Part shown: in pieces, positions 1 to 11,132 of the stretch
Position numbering within the stretch: the first letter of the stretch is position 1
Layout of the letters: each line of letters begins with the position of its first letter
DNA from: Lysobacter sp. ISL-50
Lineage (GTDB): Bacteria > Pseudomonadota > Gammaproteobacteria > Xanthomonadales > Xanthomonadaceae
Assembly (NCBI RefSeq): GCF_018612875.1
Contig: NZ_JAGGRI010000007.1
Coordinates: 186,001-250,000 of the forward strand
DNA length: 64,000 nt
Reading direction: 5' to 3'
The notes under the pieces: model-generated
Told to the model about the DNA's origin: nothing
Seen by the model: the letters and a program-made list of their open reading frames with translations, nothing else
Databases searched by the model: none
Translations under genes and position numbers: made by a program

Positions 1-1
1 C

Positions 2-412
2 TACGCCAAGCAGATCGTGCCCGAAGCGCGCGGCGACGCGCAGCGCATCCGCACCACCGCCGAGGGCTACAAGACCTCGGTCGTGGCGCGCGCGCAAGGC
101 GACGCGACCCGCTTCTCGCTGCTGGTCGATCAGTACAAGAACGCGCCGGACGTCACCCGCAAGCGCTTGTGGCTGGACACCGTGCAGGACGTGCTGAGCC
201 AGAACCGCAAGATCGTCGGCGGCGATTCGCGCCAGATGATCTACGTGCCGATGTCCGATCGCGGCGGCGTGCCGGTCACGCCGGGTCCGGTCAGCGTGCC
301 GCTGGCCCAGCCCGAGCTGCTGAGCCCGGTCACCGCGACCGACTCGCTCTCCACCGTTCCCAACGTCGGCCGTCCGCCGCGTCCGAAGACCCGCGATGAG
401 GTGATGCGATGA
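2..412 (+). CDS. hflK: HflK, FtsH protease modulator (3' part)
   Basis: This is the C-terminal part of HflK, the SPFH/band-7 inner-membrane protein that forms a complex with HflC around the FtsH protease. The frame is open from base 2, so the start lies outside the window. About 136 residues remain. They comprise the end of the charged SPFH helix (residues such as EARGDAQRIRTTAEGYK) and a variable Pro-rich tail. The stop overlaps the hflC start (ATGA at 409-412), which is the usual coupling of this pair. Identification rests on the tail plus the following hflC, DUF2065 and purA genes, a conserved gammaproteobacterial order. Confidence 0.9.
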   Translation, partial: YAKQIVPEARGDAQRIRTTAEGYKTSVVARAQGDATRFSLLVDQYKNAPDVTRKRLWLDTVQDVLSQNRKIVGGDSRQMIYVPMSDRGGVPVTPGPVSVPLAQPELLSPVTATDSLSTVPNVGRPPRPKTRDEVMR

Positions 413-1275
413 GAGTTCCTGCCCTGATTGCAGCGGGCGTGGCCCTGCTGCTGGCCTTGCTGGGATCGGTGTTCGTGGTCAAGGCGGGCCAGAGCGCGAT
501 CGTGTTCCGCCTGGGCACCATCGTCAGCGGCGAAGAGCTGGGTCCCGGCCTGCACTTCAAGTGGCCGCTGATCGAATCCGCGCGCGTGTTCGACCGCCGC
601 CTGAAGATCCTCAACTCCGAGCCCGAGCGTTACCTGACCGCGGACAAGCTCGACGTCAGCGTGGATTTCTTCGCGCTGGGCCAGATCGACGACATGCGCA
701 AGTTCTTCCAGGCCACCGGCGGCGACGAAGACGTCGCGGTCGAGCGCGTCGCGCCGATCATCCGCGATTCGCTGCGCAACGAGATCAACTCGCTCAAGCT
801 GCTCGAAGTGGTCAAGGGCGATCGCGAAGCGGTGATCGGCAAGCAACTGGAAACCATCAACAAGGGCGCGGCGACGCTCGGCATCAAGATCAAGGACATC
901 CGCATCAAGCGCATCGACCTGCCGCAGGACAGCAACGTGCTGGCGTCGGTCTACAACCAGATGCGCTCGCAGCGTCTGCAGGTCGCCAGCCAGCTGCGCG
1001 CCGAGGGCGTGGAGCAGGCGCAGGCGATCCGCGCCACCGCCGACCGCGACAAGACCGTGATCCTGGCCGAAGCCGAGCGCGACGCCCAGCGTCAACGCGG
1101 CGAAGGCGATGCCGAGGCCACCCGCCTGTACGGCGAGGCCGCGTCCAAGGACCCGGCGTTCTTCGCCTTCCAGCGCAGCCTGGAGTCGTATCGCAAGTCC
1201 TTCGCCGATGGCCAGAGCGTGATCGTGCTCGACCGCGACGATCCGTTCCTGCAATACCTCAAGTCCGATCGCTGA
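409..1275 (+). CDS. hflC: HflC, FtsH protease modulator
   Basis: HflC has 288 residues, close to the usual family length. It partners HflK at the inner membrane and modulates FtsH proteolysis of membrane proteins. An N-terminal membrane segment (about residues 5-25, rich in A, L and V) precedes the SPFH/band-7 domain. The region QSAIVFRLG followed by GPGLHFKWPLIE is typical of the family, as is the long charged helix containing RAEGVEQAQAIRATADRDK. The ATG overlaps the hflK stop, so the two are translationally coupled. A small DUF2065 gene follows after six bases. Confidence 0.97.
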   Translation: MRVPALIAAGVALLLALLGSVFVVKAGQSAIVFRLGTIVSGEELGPGLHFKWPLIESARVFDRRLKILNSEPERYLTADKLDVSVDFFALGQIDDMRKFFQATGGDEDVAVERVAPIIRDSLRNEINSLKLLEVVKGDREAVIGKQLETINKGAATLGIKIKDIRIKRIDLPQDSNVLASVYNQMRSQRLQVASQLRAEGVEQAQAIRATADRDKTVILAEAERDAQRQRGEGDAEATRLYGEAASKDPAFFAFQRSLESYRKSFADGQSVIVLDRDDPFLQYLKSDR

Positions 1276-1281
1276 TCGGAC

Positions 1282-1473
1282 GTGATCGGCGAATTGATCC
1301 GGGCGCTGTGCTTGGTCGCAGTGCTCGAAGGCCTGTTCCTGTTCGTAGCGCCGGGCGGCTGGAAACGCGCGGCCGAACAGTTGCAGGCGCTGCCCGATAA
1401 ACAGCTGCGCATCGTCGGCGGGATCGTGGTGGCGGTGGCGGTGATCGCGTTGTGGGTGTTGCGCGCGGTCTGA
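1282..1473 (+). CDS. DUF2065 (YjeT-like) small membrane protein
   Basis: The product is a 63-residue protein with two hydrophobic segments (about residues 4-24 and 44-62) around a short polar loop containing PDKQLRIVGG. The size, topology and loop match DUF2065, whose genes commonly lie between hflC and purA. The start is GTG, six bases after the hflC stop, so it is probably in the same transcript. The function of the family is not established. Confidence 0.85.
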   Translation: MIGELIRALCLVAVLEGLFLFVAPGGWKRAAEQLQALPDKQLRIVGGIVVAVAVIALWVLRAV

Positions 1474-2028
1474 GCGAAAGCCTGCGGGCGCGTCGCGCGT
1501 TCGGCGGGCCGGCTCATGTGCGCGGTTCGGTCGGGCGATTCGGCGCGCCGATTCAGCCGGACGATCCGCTCGCCGTTTCGGCCCATTCATTCCGGCCATC
1601 CATTCAGTCGTGGGACTCAGCCGTGTGGTTCGACCGGCCGATTCAGCGCGCGCGCGGCCGCAACCTGCCGCCCCGTGTCCATGCCGGCGCGCACTCGCAT
1701 GAACCTCCCGCATTCGACAGCGACGATAATCGCGGCGTGACCGTGGTCACTCCACTGCGACGATCGCCCGCGACAATGCGAAAGCGTCCCTTTGCGTCCA
1801 CAATCGTTCCCGCGTTCGCGCGGTTTCCGGCGCGAACGCGCGCCTGAAACCGACGGTGATACAGCGAGCGCGGCGCCTGCGTGCCGGCCCTGGAATGCAT
1901 CGCGCACTGTCCGGTTTTCGTCGCGATCGCAGGGCTCCGGATTGGCGCGCCGCCGCGCTTGAACGACGGCGGCGCCGGATGCGGTCGCGACGCAACCTGG
2001 CTGTACCATCGACCTTTGGAGTAGTCCC
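1474..2028. other. intergenic region without recognised gene
   Basis: About 555 bases lie between the DUF2065 gene and the metalloprotease. Open frames on both strands are Arg-rich and low in complexity, as expected for chance frames in GC-rich DNA. I recognise no product. The last 20 bases carry a short purine stretch (GGAG, about 2016-2019) that could be the ribosome binding site of the next gene. Confidence 0.5.
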
Positions 2029-3729
2029 ATGAAGGAATCATCGTCATTGCGCCGCAGCGCGCTGGCTCTCGCGTTGTTGTCGTTGAGCGGTTCGGCCTTG
2101 GCCGCCAGTTGCGCGTCCGCGCATCCGGACGAGAAGACGCACAAGCTGTATCTGCTGTTTCCGTCCGCGCCGCTGAGCTATCCCTCGTTCGGCTTTTCCG
2201 CCGCCTCGGCGACCGATCCGGCGGCGCGGTTCTCCGCCGCCGACCTGGCGGGTTTCAGCGGCTCCACCGGCGCGCTGCGCGCGGCGATCACCGACGCGGT
2301 CGCGCAGGATTACTGCGGACTCAACGTGCAGGTGCTGGACACCGCAAGCCTGCCGCCGGCGATCCACGCGCATCGCAATGTCGTCGCGGTGACCACCGCG
2401 TCCGACGTCTCCGAGGGTCTGTTCGGCTATGCGCAGAACGTCGATGTCGGCGATCGCGAAGCGATCGATTATTCCTACGTCTGGGCCAAGACGTATCAGG
2501 ACTGGGCCGGCGGCGCGCTGAGCGGCGCCAACTCGACGCTGCAGCGCTGGGCCAACGCGATCGCCGGCACCGCAGCGCACGAATCCGGACATAACTACGG
2601 ACTGGGGCACGGCGCGGCGATCGACAAGGCCGATGCGCGCCAGAATCTGATGGCGGCCGGCAGCGGCGTGGACGCGGAAACCCGCGCCGGCGGCGACCGC
2701 TATTTCGGCGACAGGGAGTATTCGTGGCTGGCCGCCAATCTCGGCCTGTCGATGCAGACCATGTGGAACTGGGAACTGGTCAATCCCAACGCCACCGCGG
2801 CGCACAGTATCGAATTGCGCGTGCTGCATCCCTCGCGCACCGCGCCTTCGCTCGACGGCGCCTACGCCGGTTGCGCCAGCCCCTGGCTCGCGCCGGTGAT
2901 GACCGGCCCGGTCGGCCCGGCCGAAAGCGCGCAGGGCGGCAGCTACTACCCGTATCTGATCACCTGGAGCGCGCCGAATCCGACCTGGGGCACGGGCGAG
3001 TGCGCCGGTGCGACGGGCGCGCCGGGGCAGGCGGCGGGCGGTGCGCGGTTCTATGTCGGCGCTTCGTTCATGGCGAGCAAGTTCGATTTGTCCACGCCCG
3101 AATCGTTGCTGTTGCAAAGCGTGGTGCTGCGCGACGGCGCGGGCAAGACGATGGGTTTGAATCCGCGCGTGCACGCCTTCGACTCGGGCAGCTTCGATGA
3201 GGCCGGCAACTGGAATATCGGCGTGTCCAACCCGGGAGCGGTGCCGCTGCGCGTGCAGAACCTGCGCATGCGCGAACTGCCGCGGCCGCTGGCGCAGGAG
3301 CAGTTGACCGTGCGCGGCCGCCTGCTGGATCTGCACGGGCGCGATGTCCTGGTCTGGCCGGGTGGCGATCACGACTTCGGCGGCGTGGTCACACCGCCTT
3401 CGGAAGTCTGGACGGTGCCGGCGGGCAAGGTCGGGGAGGAGCGGCACGACTACGACGTGGTCGATGCGTCCGATTGCGGAGACAGCTTCCTGTCCATCGC
3501 CGACGCGATGCGATGCGGCAGCGGCGCGGTGGTCGGTCTGTTCCCGTCCACGGCGGTCTATTTCACCGCCGACAGCACCGACCCGCAGGCGACTTACTGG
3601 GACCCGGGCAAGCGCCAGTACCTGCGCGGCGCGCTGACCACGCGCACCTACTACCAGCTCAGCGGCCATCGCCTGGATCGCAACCGCAACGGCATCGACG
3701 ACTACATCGAGGCGCGCCAGGTCCGGTGA
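2029..3729 (+). CDS. secreted zinc metalloprotease, metzincin type
   Basis: The protein has 566 residues and a clear Sec signal peptide (about residues 1-25, ending SALA-A). The motif HESGHNYGLGH at residues 184-194 fits the extended metzincin zinc site HExxHxxGxxH, with His184, His188 and His194 as ligands and Glu185 as catalytic base. The C-terminus has a short calcium-loop-like segment (DRNRNGIDDYIE). It is therefore probably an exported zinc endopeptidase. The exact MEROPS family is not clear to me. A diverged copy of the last 38 residues lies downstream at 4030-4172, and a hairpin follows the stop at 3777-3793. Confidence 0.8.
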   Translation: MKESSSLRRSALALALLSLSGSALAASCASAHPDEKTHKLYLLFPSAPLSYPSFGFSAASATDPAARFSAADLAGFSGSTGALRAAITDAVAQDYCGLNVQVLDTASLPPAIHAHRNVVAVTTASDVSEGLFGYAQNVDVGDREAIDYSYVWAKTYQDWAGGALSGANSTLQRWANAIAGTAAHESGHNYGLGHGAAIDKADARQNLMAAGSGVDAETRAGGDRYFGDREYSWLAANLGLSMQTMWNWELVNPNATAAHSIELRVLHPSRTAPSLDGAYAGCASPWLAPVMTGPVGPAESAQGGSYYPYLITWSAPNPTWGTGECAGATGAPGQAAGGARFYVGASFMASKFDLSTPESLLLQSVVLRDGAGKTMGLNPRVHAFDSGSFDEAGNWNIGVSNPGAVPLRVQNLRMRELPRPLAQEQLTVRGRLLDLHGRDVLVWPGGDHDFGGVVTPPSEVWTVPAGKVGEERHDYDVVDASDCGDSFLSIADAMRCGSGAVVGLFPSTAVYFTADSTDPQATYWDPGKRQYLRGALTTRTYYQLSGHRLDRNRNGIDDYIEARQVR

Positions 3730-3769
3730 CCTCGGCTATGTGAGGCCGCGCCGCGTGGATCGCGGCGCG

Positions 3770-3805
3770 GCGGCGGCCCGGCGCAAGGCCGGGTTCGCGT
3801 TTTAT
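3770..3805 (+). terminator. hairpin after the metalloprotease gene
   Basis: CCCGGC (3777-3782) pairs with GCCGGG (3788-3793) around a GCAAG loop, followed by a short T-rich stretch (GTTTTAT). The same hairpin core with a longer stem recurs at 4216-4242 behind the duplicated C-terminal fragment. Confidence 0.55.
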
Positions 3806-4029
3806 CGCGCTTGCGCGTCGGGCGTCGGCGCGCTCGCGTCGCCGTCGCGCGCCGCCGGAATCGCATCCGGCGGCGGCTCACGCACTCTCTCCGCAGCCGA
3901 CGCCGATCAAGCCGGCAGCGAGACCCGCATCACCGCCGCGCAGTCGCGGTCGCGAAACCTTCCCAGCCTGTCCCGGGCGCGACCCGGTTTCGCCCTGTCG
4001 CGCGGGCCATCGCGGGCCTAGAACGGAAC

Positions 4030-4172
4030 GCGGAAAAACGCGAATACGTGGAGGGACCGCTGGCCACGCGCACCTATTACCCGCTCAGCGGACGGCGCCT
4101 GGATCAGAACAAGAACGGCATCGACGACTGCATCGACGCACGCCAGGCGCCCGCGCCGGGCAAGTCAGGAGG
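4030..4172 (+). pseudogene. remnant copy of the metalloprotease C-terminus
   Basis: Translation of this stretch includes EKREYVEGPLATRTYY, then PLSGRRLDQNKNGIDDCID. It aligns with the last 38 residues of the metalloprotease upstream (KRQYLRGALTTRTYY, then QLSGHRLDRNRNGIDDYIE). About two thirds of residues match, so the copy is not recent. There is no signal peptide, no zinc motif and no upstream domain. It reads as the surviving 3' end of a tandem paralogue, and the hairpin behind the parent gene is also duplicated behind it. Confidence 0.75.
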
Positions 4173-4183
4173 TAAGCGTTTGA

Positions 4184-5827
<1,644 letters not shown>

Positions 5828-5850
5828 GCGGCTGCGTTGTCGTTTTATCG

Positions 5851-5876
5851 AAAAGCCCCGCGAGCGGGGTTTTTCT
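5851..5876 (+). terminator. purA terminator
   Basis: CCCCG (5856-5860) and CGGGG (5865-5869) form a tight hairpin, with A-tract before and TTTTTCTTTT after. It lies 25 bases after the purA stop. Confidence 0.85.
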
Positions 5877-6088
5877 TTTGCGCGGCCGCGGCCGGCGTTG
5901 CGGCGGGTGGCGGCGTGGCCGGGCAGGCGGGCGGGCGGCCCAATGTTCGCGCCGTTGCTGCGGTTACGGTGTTCGTCGATCAAGGTTGGATTGGTTCCTG
6001 ATGCTCCCCGATGAAGGGTCCGTGGCGAACCCTGCGTAGCGCGATGCGACTGTATCGTTGGGCCCTTCGCATCTTCCTTCCCGCCGCC

Positions 6089-6931
6089 ATGAACTCCGAA
6101 TCGCCGCACACCGCCATCGACCGCAAACGCGTGCTGATCGTCTACGCCCATCCGGAACCGGCCTCGTTGAACGGCGCGCTCAAGGACGCGATGCGCGAGC
6201 ATCTGCTCGCGCGCGGGCACGAGGTCGAGGTCAGCGATCTGTATGCGCAGAACTGGAAAGCCAGCGTCGACGGCGACGATTTTCCTTTGCGCGACGCCGC
6301 CGCGAAGCTGATCGTTCCCGCCGATTCGCGCCGCGCCTTCGACAGCGACTCGCTGACCGACGACGTGCGCGGCGAGCAGGACAAGCTGCGCTGGGCCGAT
6401 GCGGTGATCCTGCAGTTTCCGCTGTGGTGGTTCTCGATGCCGGCGATCCTCAAGGGCTGGGTCGATCGCGTCTACGCCTACGGTTTCGCCTACGGCGTGG
6501 GCGAACATTCCGACCGGCGCTGGGGCGATCGCTACGGCGAAGGCCGGATGGCCGGCAAGCGCGCGATGCTGTCGGTCACCGCCGGCGGTTGGGAAGAACA
6601 CTACGGCCCGCGCGGAATCAACGGCCCGATCGACGACATGCTGTTCCCGATCAATCACGGCGTGCTGCATTACCCGGGCTTCGAGGTGATGCCGTCGTTC
6701 GTGGTCTACCGGACCGATCGCATGGGCGAGGACCAGTTCGCGGGAATCCGCGAACGGCTGATCCAGCGCCTGGATGGTTTGTGGAGCGATGCGCCGATCG
6801 CTTTCCGCCAGCAGAACGCGGGCGATTACGAGGTGCCGTCGATGACGCTCAGGCCCGGGCTGGAACCCGCGGGAACGCAAGGCTTCGCCCTGCACGTGGC
6901 CGCCGGTACCGGACTGACCGGTCGCGATTGA
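6089..6931 (+). CDS. NAD(P)H dehydrogenase (quinone), NQO1/MdaB-like flavodoxin fold
   Basis: The product is a 280-residue flavoprotein of the NQO1-like flavodoxin-2 family, which carries out two-electron reduction of quinones or similar acceptors using FMN or FAD. The N-terminal strand and loop RVLIVYAHPEPASLNGAL, the central FPLWWFSMPAILKGWVDRV and the later TAGGWEEHYGP are family hallmarks. I chose the ATG at 6089. Upstream in-frame starts (6011) add residues with no family similarity. The gene stands alone after the purA terminator. The physiological substrate cannot be read from sequence. Confidence 0.88.
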   Translation: MNSESPHTAIDRKRVLIVYAHPEPASLNGALKDAMREHLLARGHEVEVSDLYAQNWKASVDGDDFPLRDAAAKLIVPADSRRAFDSDSLTDDVRGEQDKLRWADAVILQFPLWWFSMPAILKGWVDRVYAYGFAYGVGEHSDRRWGDRYGEGRMAGKRAMLSVTAGGWEEHYGPRGINGPIDDMLFPINHGVLHYPGFEVMPSFVVYRTDRMGEDQFAGIRERLIQRLDGLWSDAPIAFRQQNAGDYEVPSMTLRPGLEPAGTQGFALHVAAGTGLTGRD

Positions 6932-7001
6932 TACACGCCGCGATGGCCGCTCGCGCCGGCGCCGGGCGTTGTCCTGAGCGGGAAGGCACAAGGAGCGGGC
7001 C

Positions 7002-7949
7002 GTGGTCGCGTATTCATCGTGGTGGGGCAAGCGCGGCTTGCCGCTGGCGTTGTCGCTGGCCGTTTGCACGTTGGCCGCCGCTCCGGCGCGCGGCGCCCAG
7101 TGCGGCATGAGCCTGTCGTTTCAGCAAGCCGACGGCAACGCGCACGGCGGCAGCACCGCGGTGTGGGCCGATCCGCAATCGGCGTCGCTGCTGTTCGTGG
7201 AAGCGCTCAACGTCAACACCGACGGTACGCGCCGCTCGTATCGCGTGGACGACTTCTGGGGCGAGCGGGTCGCGCTCAACAATCTGTGCAATGCGATGAG
7301 CGATGCTTGCGCGGGTTTATCGAACACGCAGTTGCGCGCGCGCCGCATCGCGACCGAGCAGGCCAGCGCCGCCGGCTGGCCCGCGGCGCAATTGCAGGCG
7401 ACGCGGATTTCCTCTTCGATCATTCCCTTCCGCAACGGCAAGCCGTGTCCGGCGGTCGATGGCTTCCTGGTCTCGGCCACCGCGCTGCATGCGCCGGGCA
7501 TGACCGATGCCTGCGACATCGGCAACTACGTCGATGCCTTGCTGACGCCGGCGCTGGTGATTCCCAAGGCGCCGTCCGCGTTCGCCGCGCGCGCCAAGAT
7601 CGGCGATCTGGCGGTGACGATGGTGCCCGGCACGAACCGCGTGGTGTTCGCGGTGGTCGGCGATTCCGGGCCGTCGCGGCAATTGGGCGAGGCGTCGATC
7701 GCGTTGAACGGCAAGCTGCTGGGCCGCGAAGGCTTGTCGCAGAACTATCTGGAAGTGCGCGGCAAGCCGCCGTTCGTGGGCCGCGGCTGGACGTTGCCGC
7801 GCGCGGCGGTATTGATCTTCCCCGGCACCCGCGACACACAACGGCCGTTCATGACGCCCGAACGCATCGACGCGGCGGCGCGTGTTCGCTTCGAGCAATG
7901 GGGCGGGGTGGAGCGGTTGGCGAAGTGCGTGGGCGATTATTCGTCTTGA
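7002..7949 (+). CDS. secreted chitosanase-like protein, GH75 type
   Basis: The protein has 315 residues and a GTG start preceded by AAGGAG. A signal peptide covers about residues 11-32 (leader ending AAPARGA). The body resembles the GH75 chitosanase domain: VDGFLVSATAL (152-162), then VVGDSGPSRQLGEASIALN, where Asp221 and Glu230 would be the catalytic pair. If active, it would hydrolyse beta-1,4 glucosamine linkages in chitosan outside the cell. The family assignment is made from motif memory and not from an alignment. Confidence 0.7.
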   Translation: MVAYSSWWGKRGLPLALSLAVCTLAAAPARGAQCGMSLSFQQADGNAHGGSTAVWADPQSASLLFVEALNVNTDGTRRSYRVDDFWGERVALNNLCNAMSDACAGLSNTQLRARRIATEQASAAGWPAAQLQATRISSSIIPFRNGKPCPAVDGFLVSATALHAPGMTDACDIGNYVDALLTPALVIPKAPSAFAARAKIGDLAVTMVPGTNRVVFAVVGDSGPSRQLGEASIALNGKLLGREGLSQNYLEVRGKPPFVGRGWTLPRAAVLIFPGTRDTQRPFMTPERIDAAARVRFEQWGGVERLAKCVGDYSS

Positions 7950-8065
7950 GTTTGGGGTGTAGGTGTCGGCTTGGGTCGCGCCATTGTGTGGCGTAGAAAC
8001 ATCGGTTCTGGCGTGCTCTCTCCATAGCCGCTGATAGAACCATCTGAGTGCCCGAGGTTCTTGAA

Positions 8066-8186
8066 GCCCCTCTCCCGCTTGCTGGGTGAGGGCGCGACTC
8101 GCAGAAATCCGGCAAGTGCATTCGCGCCTGCGGCGCTCACCCCCTCACCCCGGCCCTCTCCCGCAAGCGGGAGAGGGAGAGGGCAC
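8066..8186. repeat. palindromic repeat, CCCTCTCCCGC family, copy 1
   Basis: About 120 bases are bounded by inverted CCTCTCCCGC/GCGGGAGAGG arms and contain a recognisable core (GCAGAAATCCGGCAAG and GCGCCTGCGGCGCTCA). A second copy in the opposite orientation lies at 23590-23719, and a more diverged relative at 17645-17745. The element fills part of the 500-base gap between the chitosanase-like gene and the Calx-beta/DUF11 gene. The rest of the gap (7950-8065 and 8187-8430) holds nothing I recognise. Confidence 0.85.
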
Positions 8187-8448
8187 GGTTCTCGGACCGC
8201 TACGGCCCTCGCCTCAGACCACGACGGCCCCTCTGTCCCCGGACTCCTACACAATCCTCACGCTTCCTCATCTAAAAAGTGTGCTGTTCGGCACATTTAT
8301 AGCCGGGCTCAGATGATTCCGGCGGCGTCTGGTCGCCTGCAGGTCGAGGGGCGACCGCCGCGAGCGCGGCGCCGGCCCGGGTCCGCCGACGACGGCGGAC
8401 GGTACTGCGGTGGCTGCGCGCCTGCCTCACAGGGGGAGTAGGCGACTC

Positions 8449-10356
8449 ATGGTTACAGACAACGCGTGGCGCTCTGCGCGCCGAGGGTATGGGGCCGCGC
8501 TGGCCGCATTGATCGCGGCGGCGGTGTTGCCGGCGCAGGCGCAGGTCCAGCGCACCTTCGTCAATCTCGGTTTCGAACAGCCCGACCTGGGCACCGGCGC
8601 CTGCGTCGCGTTCCTGGTCGGGCCGCAACAGGTCAGCGGCTGGAACACCACCCATCCCTCCGGCGTCGCCGGCGGTTGCGGGGTGACGCCCAACCCGGCC
8701 AGCGGGCCGGTCGTGGAACTGTGGGGCAACAGCTTCAACGCCACGCCCGCGCGCGCCGGCAAGCAGCATGCCGAGCTCAATGCCAGCCAGGCCTCGCGCA
8801 TCTTCCAGAACATCTGCCTGACCAACAGCGAAGTGATCGGCTGGCGGCTGAGCCATCGCGGCCGCAACTCGGCGACGACGCCGGACGTGATGAGCTTCGG
8901 CGTCAACGCATCGGGCAGCACCGCCACCGCGGTGACCAGCGCGATCGCCCAGATCGGCACCACCAACGACGGCACCGACCGCGTCGATACCACTGGCACG
9001 CCGTCCTCGGCCAGCCAGGGCACGCTGAGCATCGGCGCCAGCAGCAACGGCTGGCGCGACTACAGCGGCACCTTCACCTTTAGCGGAACCTCGGGCGTGC
9101 AGCAGGTCGGATTCGCCGCGGTCAGCAGCAGCGGCGGTATTTCGCTGGGCAATTTCCTCGACGAAATCCAGATCACCCTGCGCCCTTACATCGAATTCGA
9201 CGCGGCCAACTACAGCACCCGCGAAGGCCAGACGGCGACGTTGCCGCGGCTGCGCGTCATCGGCACCGTGCCGTCCGGCGGCATCGTGGTTCCGGTGCGC
9301 ATCACCGGCGGCACCGCCGCCCTCGGCAGCGATTTCAGCGTGACCAGCGGCAGCGGCAACATCGTCAACGTCAGCATTCCGGCCGGCAGTTACGACAACA
9401 CCAGTTTCGACTTGCCGATCAGCGTCATCGACGACGCAGTGATCGAGAACAACGAAACCGTGCAGTTCACCGCGCAGCCCAGCGCCAACGACTACACCCT
9501 GACCTCCACCACCAGTTGCGCGAGCGGCAGCGCCGGGCAGACGACGGCGACGCTCACCATCGTGGACAACGATGTCGATCTGCAGGCCGCCAAGCAGGTC
9601 GATAACGCCGCGCCGGCGCCCGGCGGCAACGTGCAGTTCACCGTCACCTATCGCAACAACACCGCGCGGCCGACGCTGGGCGACACCAGCGCGCACGACG
9701 CGGTGGTGAACCTGTCCGACGCGGTGCCGGCCGGACTTGCCTTCACCTCGTGGACTTGCACGCCGATCGGCGCGGCGACCTGTCCGGCCGCGAGCGGCAG
9801 CGGCGCGATCGCCGCCACCGCCACCTTGCCGGCCGGAAACGCCGTGGCCGGCGCGGGGCTCAGGTACACGATCAACGCGACCCTGGGCGCCGGCCAATGC
9901 GCGGCCATCGTCAACACCGCGACCATCGCCGCCGGCGCGCCGTTAGCCGAAGGCAGTTCGGCGCAAGCCGGCTTCGTCACCCCCGTGCCCGGCGGCGGCG
10001 CCGACAACAGCGCCGCGGCCACGGTCGATGCGGTGTGCGTGTCGTTGTCGCTGAGCAAGAACGACAGCAATACGAGCTATACCCCGGGCGGGCAGGCCGA
10101 CTACGTCGTGCGCGCCTGCAACGCCAACGGCCCGGATGCGGCCAGCGGCGCGGTCATTCGCGACAACCTGCCCAACGGCGCGCGTCTGCGCGCGCCGTGG
10201 TCGTGCGCGCCCGCCAGCGGCGGCGGCACCTGTCCGGCCGGCGGCGGCGCGGTCAACGACAACGCGATCGCGGTCAGCGGCGTGGTGTTGCCGGTGGGCG
10301 CCTGTGTGGACATCACCGTGCCGGTGCGCTTCAGCCCGAACCCCGCCGACTACTGA
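8449..10356 (+). CDS. secreted Calx-beta/DUF11 repeat protein
   Basis: The product has 635 residues. The ATG at 8449 follows GGGGGAG (8432-8438), and a signal peptide ends near residue 37 (LPAQAQ). An N-terminal beta-rich region (about 40-245) contains VNLGFEQPDLGTG. It is followed by a Calx-beta-like domain (about 250-374, ending TATLTIVDND) and two DUF11-type repeats (about 377-524 and 531-635) with blocks such as KQVDNAAPAPGGNVQFTVTY and SKNDSNTSYTPGGQADYVV. Such repeats form extracellular or surface stalks. No sorting signal or anchor is visible. No function beyond an exported structural or adhesive role can be supported. Confidence 0.8.
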   Translation: MVTDNAWRSARRGYGAALAALIAAAVLPAQAQVQRTFVNLGFEQPDLGTGACVAFLVGPQQVSGWNTTHPSGVAGGCGVTPNPASGPVVELWGNSFNATPARAGKQHAELNASQASRIFQNICLTNSEVIGWRLSHRGRNSATTPDVMSFGVNASGSTATAVTSAIAQIGTTNDGTDRVDTTGTPSSASQGTLSIGASSNGWRDYSGTFTFSGTSGVQQVGFAAVSSSGGISLGNFLDEIQITLRPYIEFDAANYSTREGQTATLPRLRVIGTVPSGGIVVPVRITGGTAALGSDFSVTSGSGNIVNVSIPAGSYDNTSFDLPISVIDDAVIENNETVQFTAQPSANDYTLTSTTSCASGSAGQTTATLTIVDNDVDLQAAKQVDNAAPAPGGNVQFTVTYRNNTARPTLGDTSAHDAVVNLSDAVPAGLAFTSWTCTPIGAATCPAASGSGAIAATATLPAGNAVAGAGLRYTINATLGAGQCAAIVNTATIAAGAPLAEGSSAQAGFVTPVPGGGADNSAAATVDAVCVSLSLSKNDSNTSYTPGGQADYVVRACNANGPDAASGAVIRDNLPNGARLRAPWSCAPASGGGTCPAGGGAVNDNAIAVSGVVLPVGACVDITVPVRFSPNPADY

Positions 10357-10436
10357 CCGGCCTGTCGATGCGCGCCGCGGCTTTCGCGGCGCGGCGGCGG
10401 CGCTTAAGCTCGTGCGCGACTGCCAGGGGACCCAAC

Positions 10437-11132
10437 ATGAAAGCCGGCGATTTCATCATTCTCCAAGACGACAACGGCGACTGGCGCACGGTGCGCATTG
10501 TCGAAACCGACACTTGGCCCGATGGCAGCGAAGTCTTCCATTGCACGAGTTATCGGCCGACCCGCGAACGTCCCCGCGCGGATGCGCTGCACAGGCTGGA
10601 GATCGCGGTGCATCACGCGCCGATCGATGCGGCCGATTTCAAGGCGCGCTGGAGCGTGCTGCACTCGCAACCGCTCACCGACGCGGACAGGGCCGGCTTC
10701 TTCGAATACCTCAAGCACACCGATTTCCCGCGCTATGTCGAAGCCACCGGCCAGGACCTGAGCGGGCTCATCGCCGAGGCCAACGCGCAATACCGCCAGG
10801 GCTGCGCGTTGAGCGAACAGGCCCAGCCGCAACGCGCGATCGAACACTACGAGCGCGCGTTCGATCTGTTCCCGCTGTTCTTCGAGGCGATCGACAACCG
10901 CGCTTTCAGCTTCATGGAACTGGGCGACTACGCCGCGGCCCTGAGCGGCTTCGAGCATTCCCTGCGGGTGAATCCGCAAGGCGACGCGGCGACGTTTTCG
11001 CGCGGCGAATGCCTGCTCAAGCTCGGCCGCCACGCCGAAGCCGAGGCGGTGTTCCGCGACGGCGCGCAGCGTCCCGGCGAGCATCAGGCGCTGTACCGGC
11101 AATTCGAAGAAACCGCGCGCAGTCAGCGTTGA
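10437..11132 (+). CDS. TPR-repeat protein
   Basis: This cytoplasmic-looking protein has 231 residues and starts at ATG 10437. The N-terminal 100 residues (GDFIILQDDNGDWRTVRI onward) look like a small beta domain and are not recognised. From about residue 118 there are at least three TPR-like helical pairs (AIEHYERAFDLFPLFFEAIDNRAF, then ALSGFEHSLRVNPQG, then a third). It is probably an adaptor or scaffold. It precedes the ankyrin and XVIPCD-lipase genes on the same strand, but a 340-base gap makes a common operon uncertain. Confidence 0.75.
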   Translation: MKAGDFIILQDDNGDWRTVRIVETDTWPDGSEVFHCTSYRPTRERPRADALHRLEIAVHHAPIDAADFKARWSVLHSQPLTDADRAGFFEYLKHTDFPRYVEATGQDLSGLIAEANAQYRQGCALSEQAQPQRAIEHYERAFDLFPLFFEAIDNRAFSFMELGDYAAALSGFEHSLRVNPQGDAATFSRGECLLKLGRHAEAEAVFRDGAQRPGEHQALYRQFEETARSQR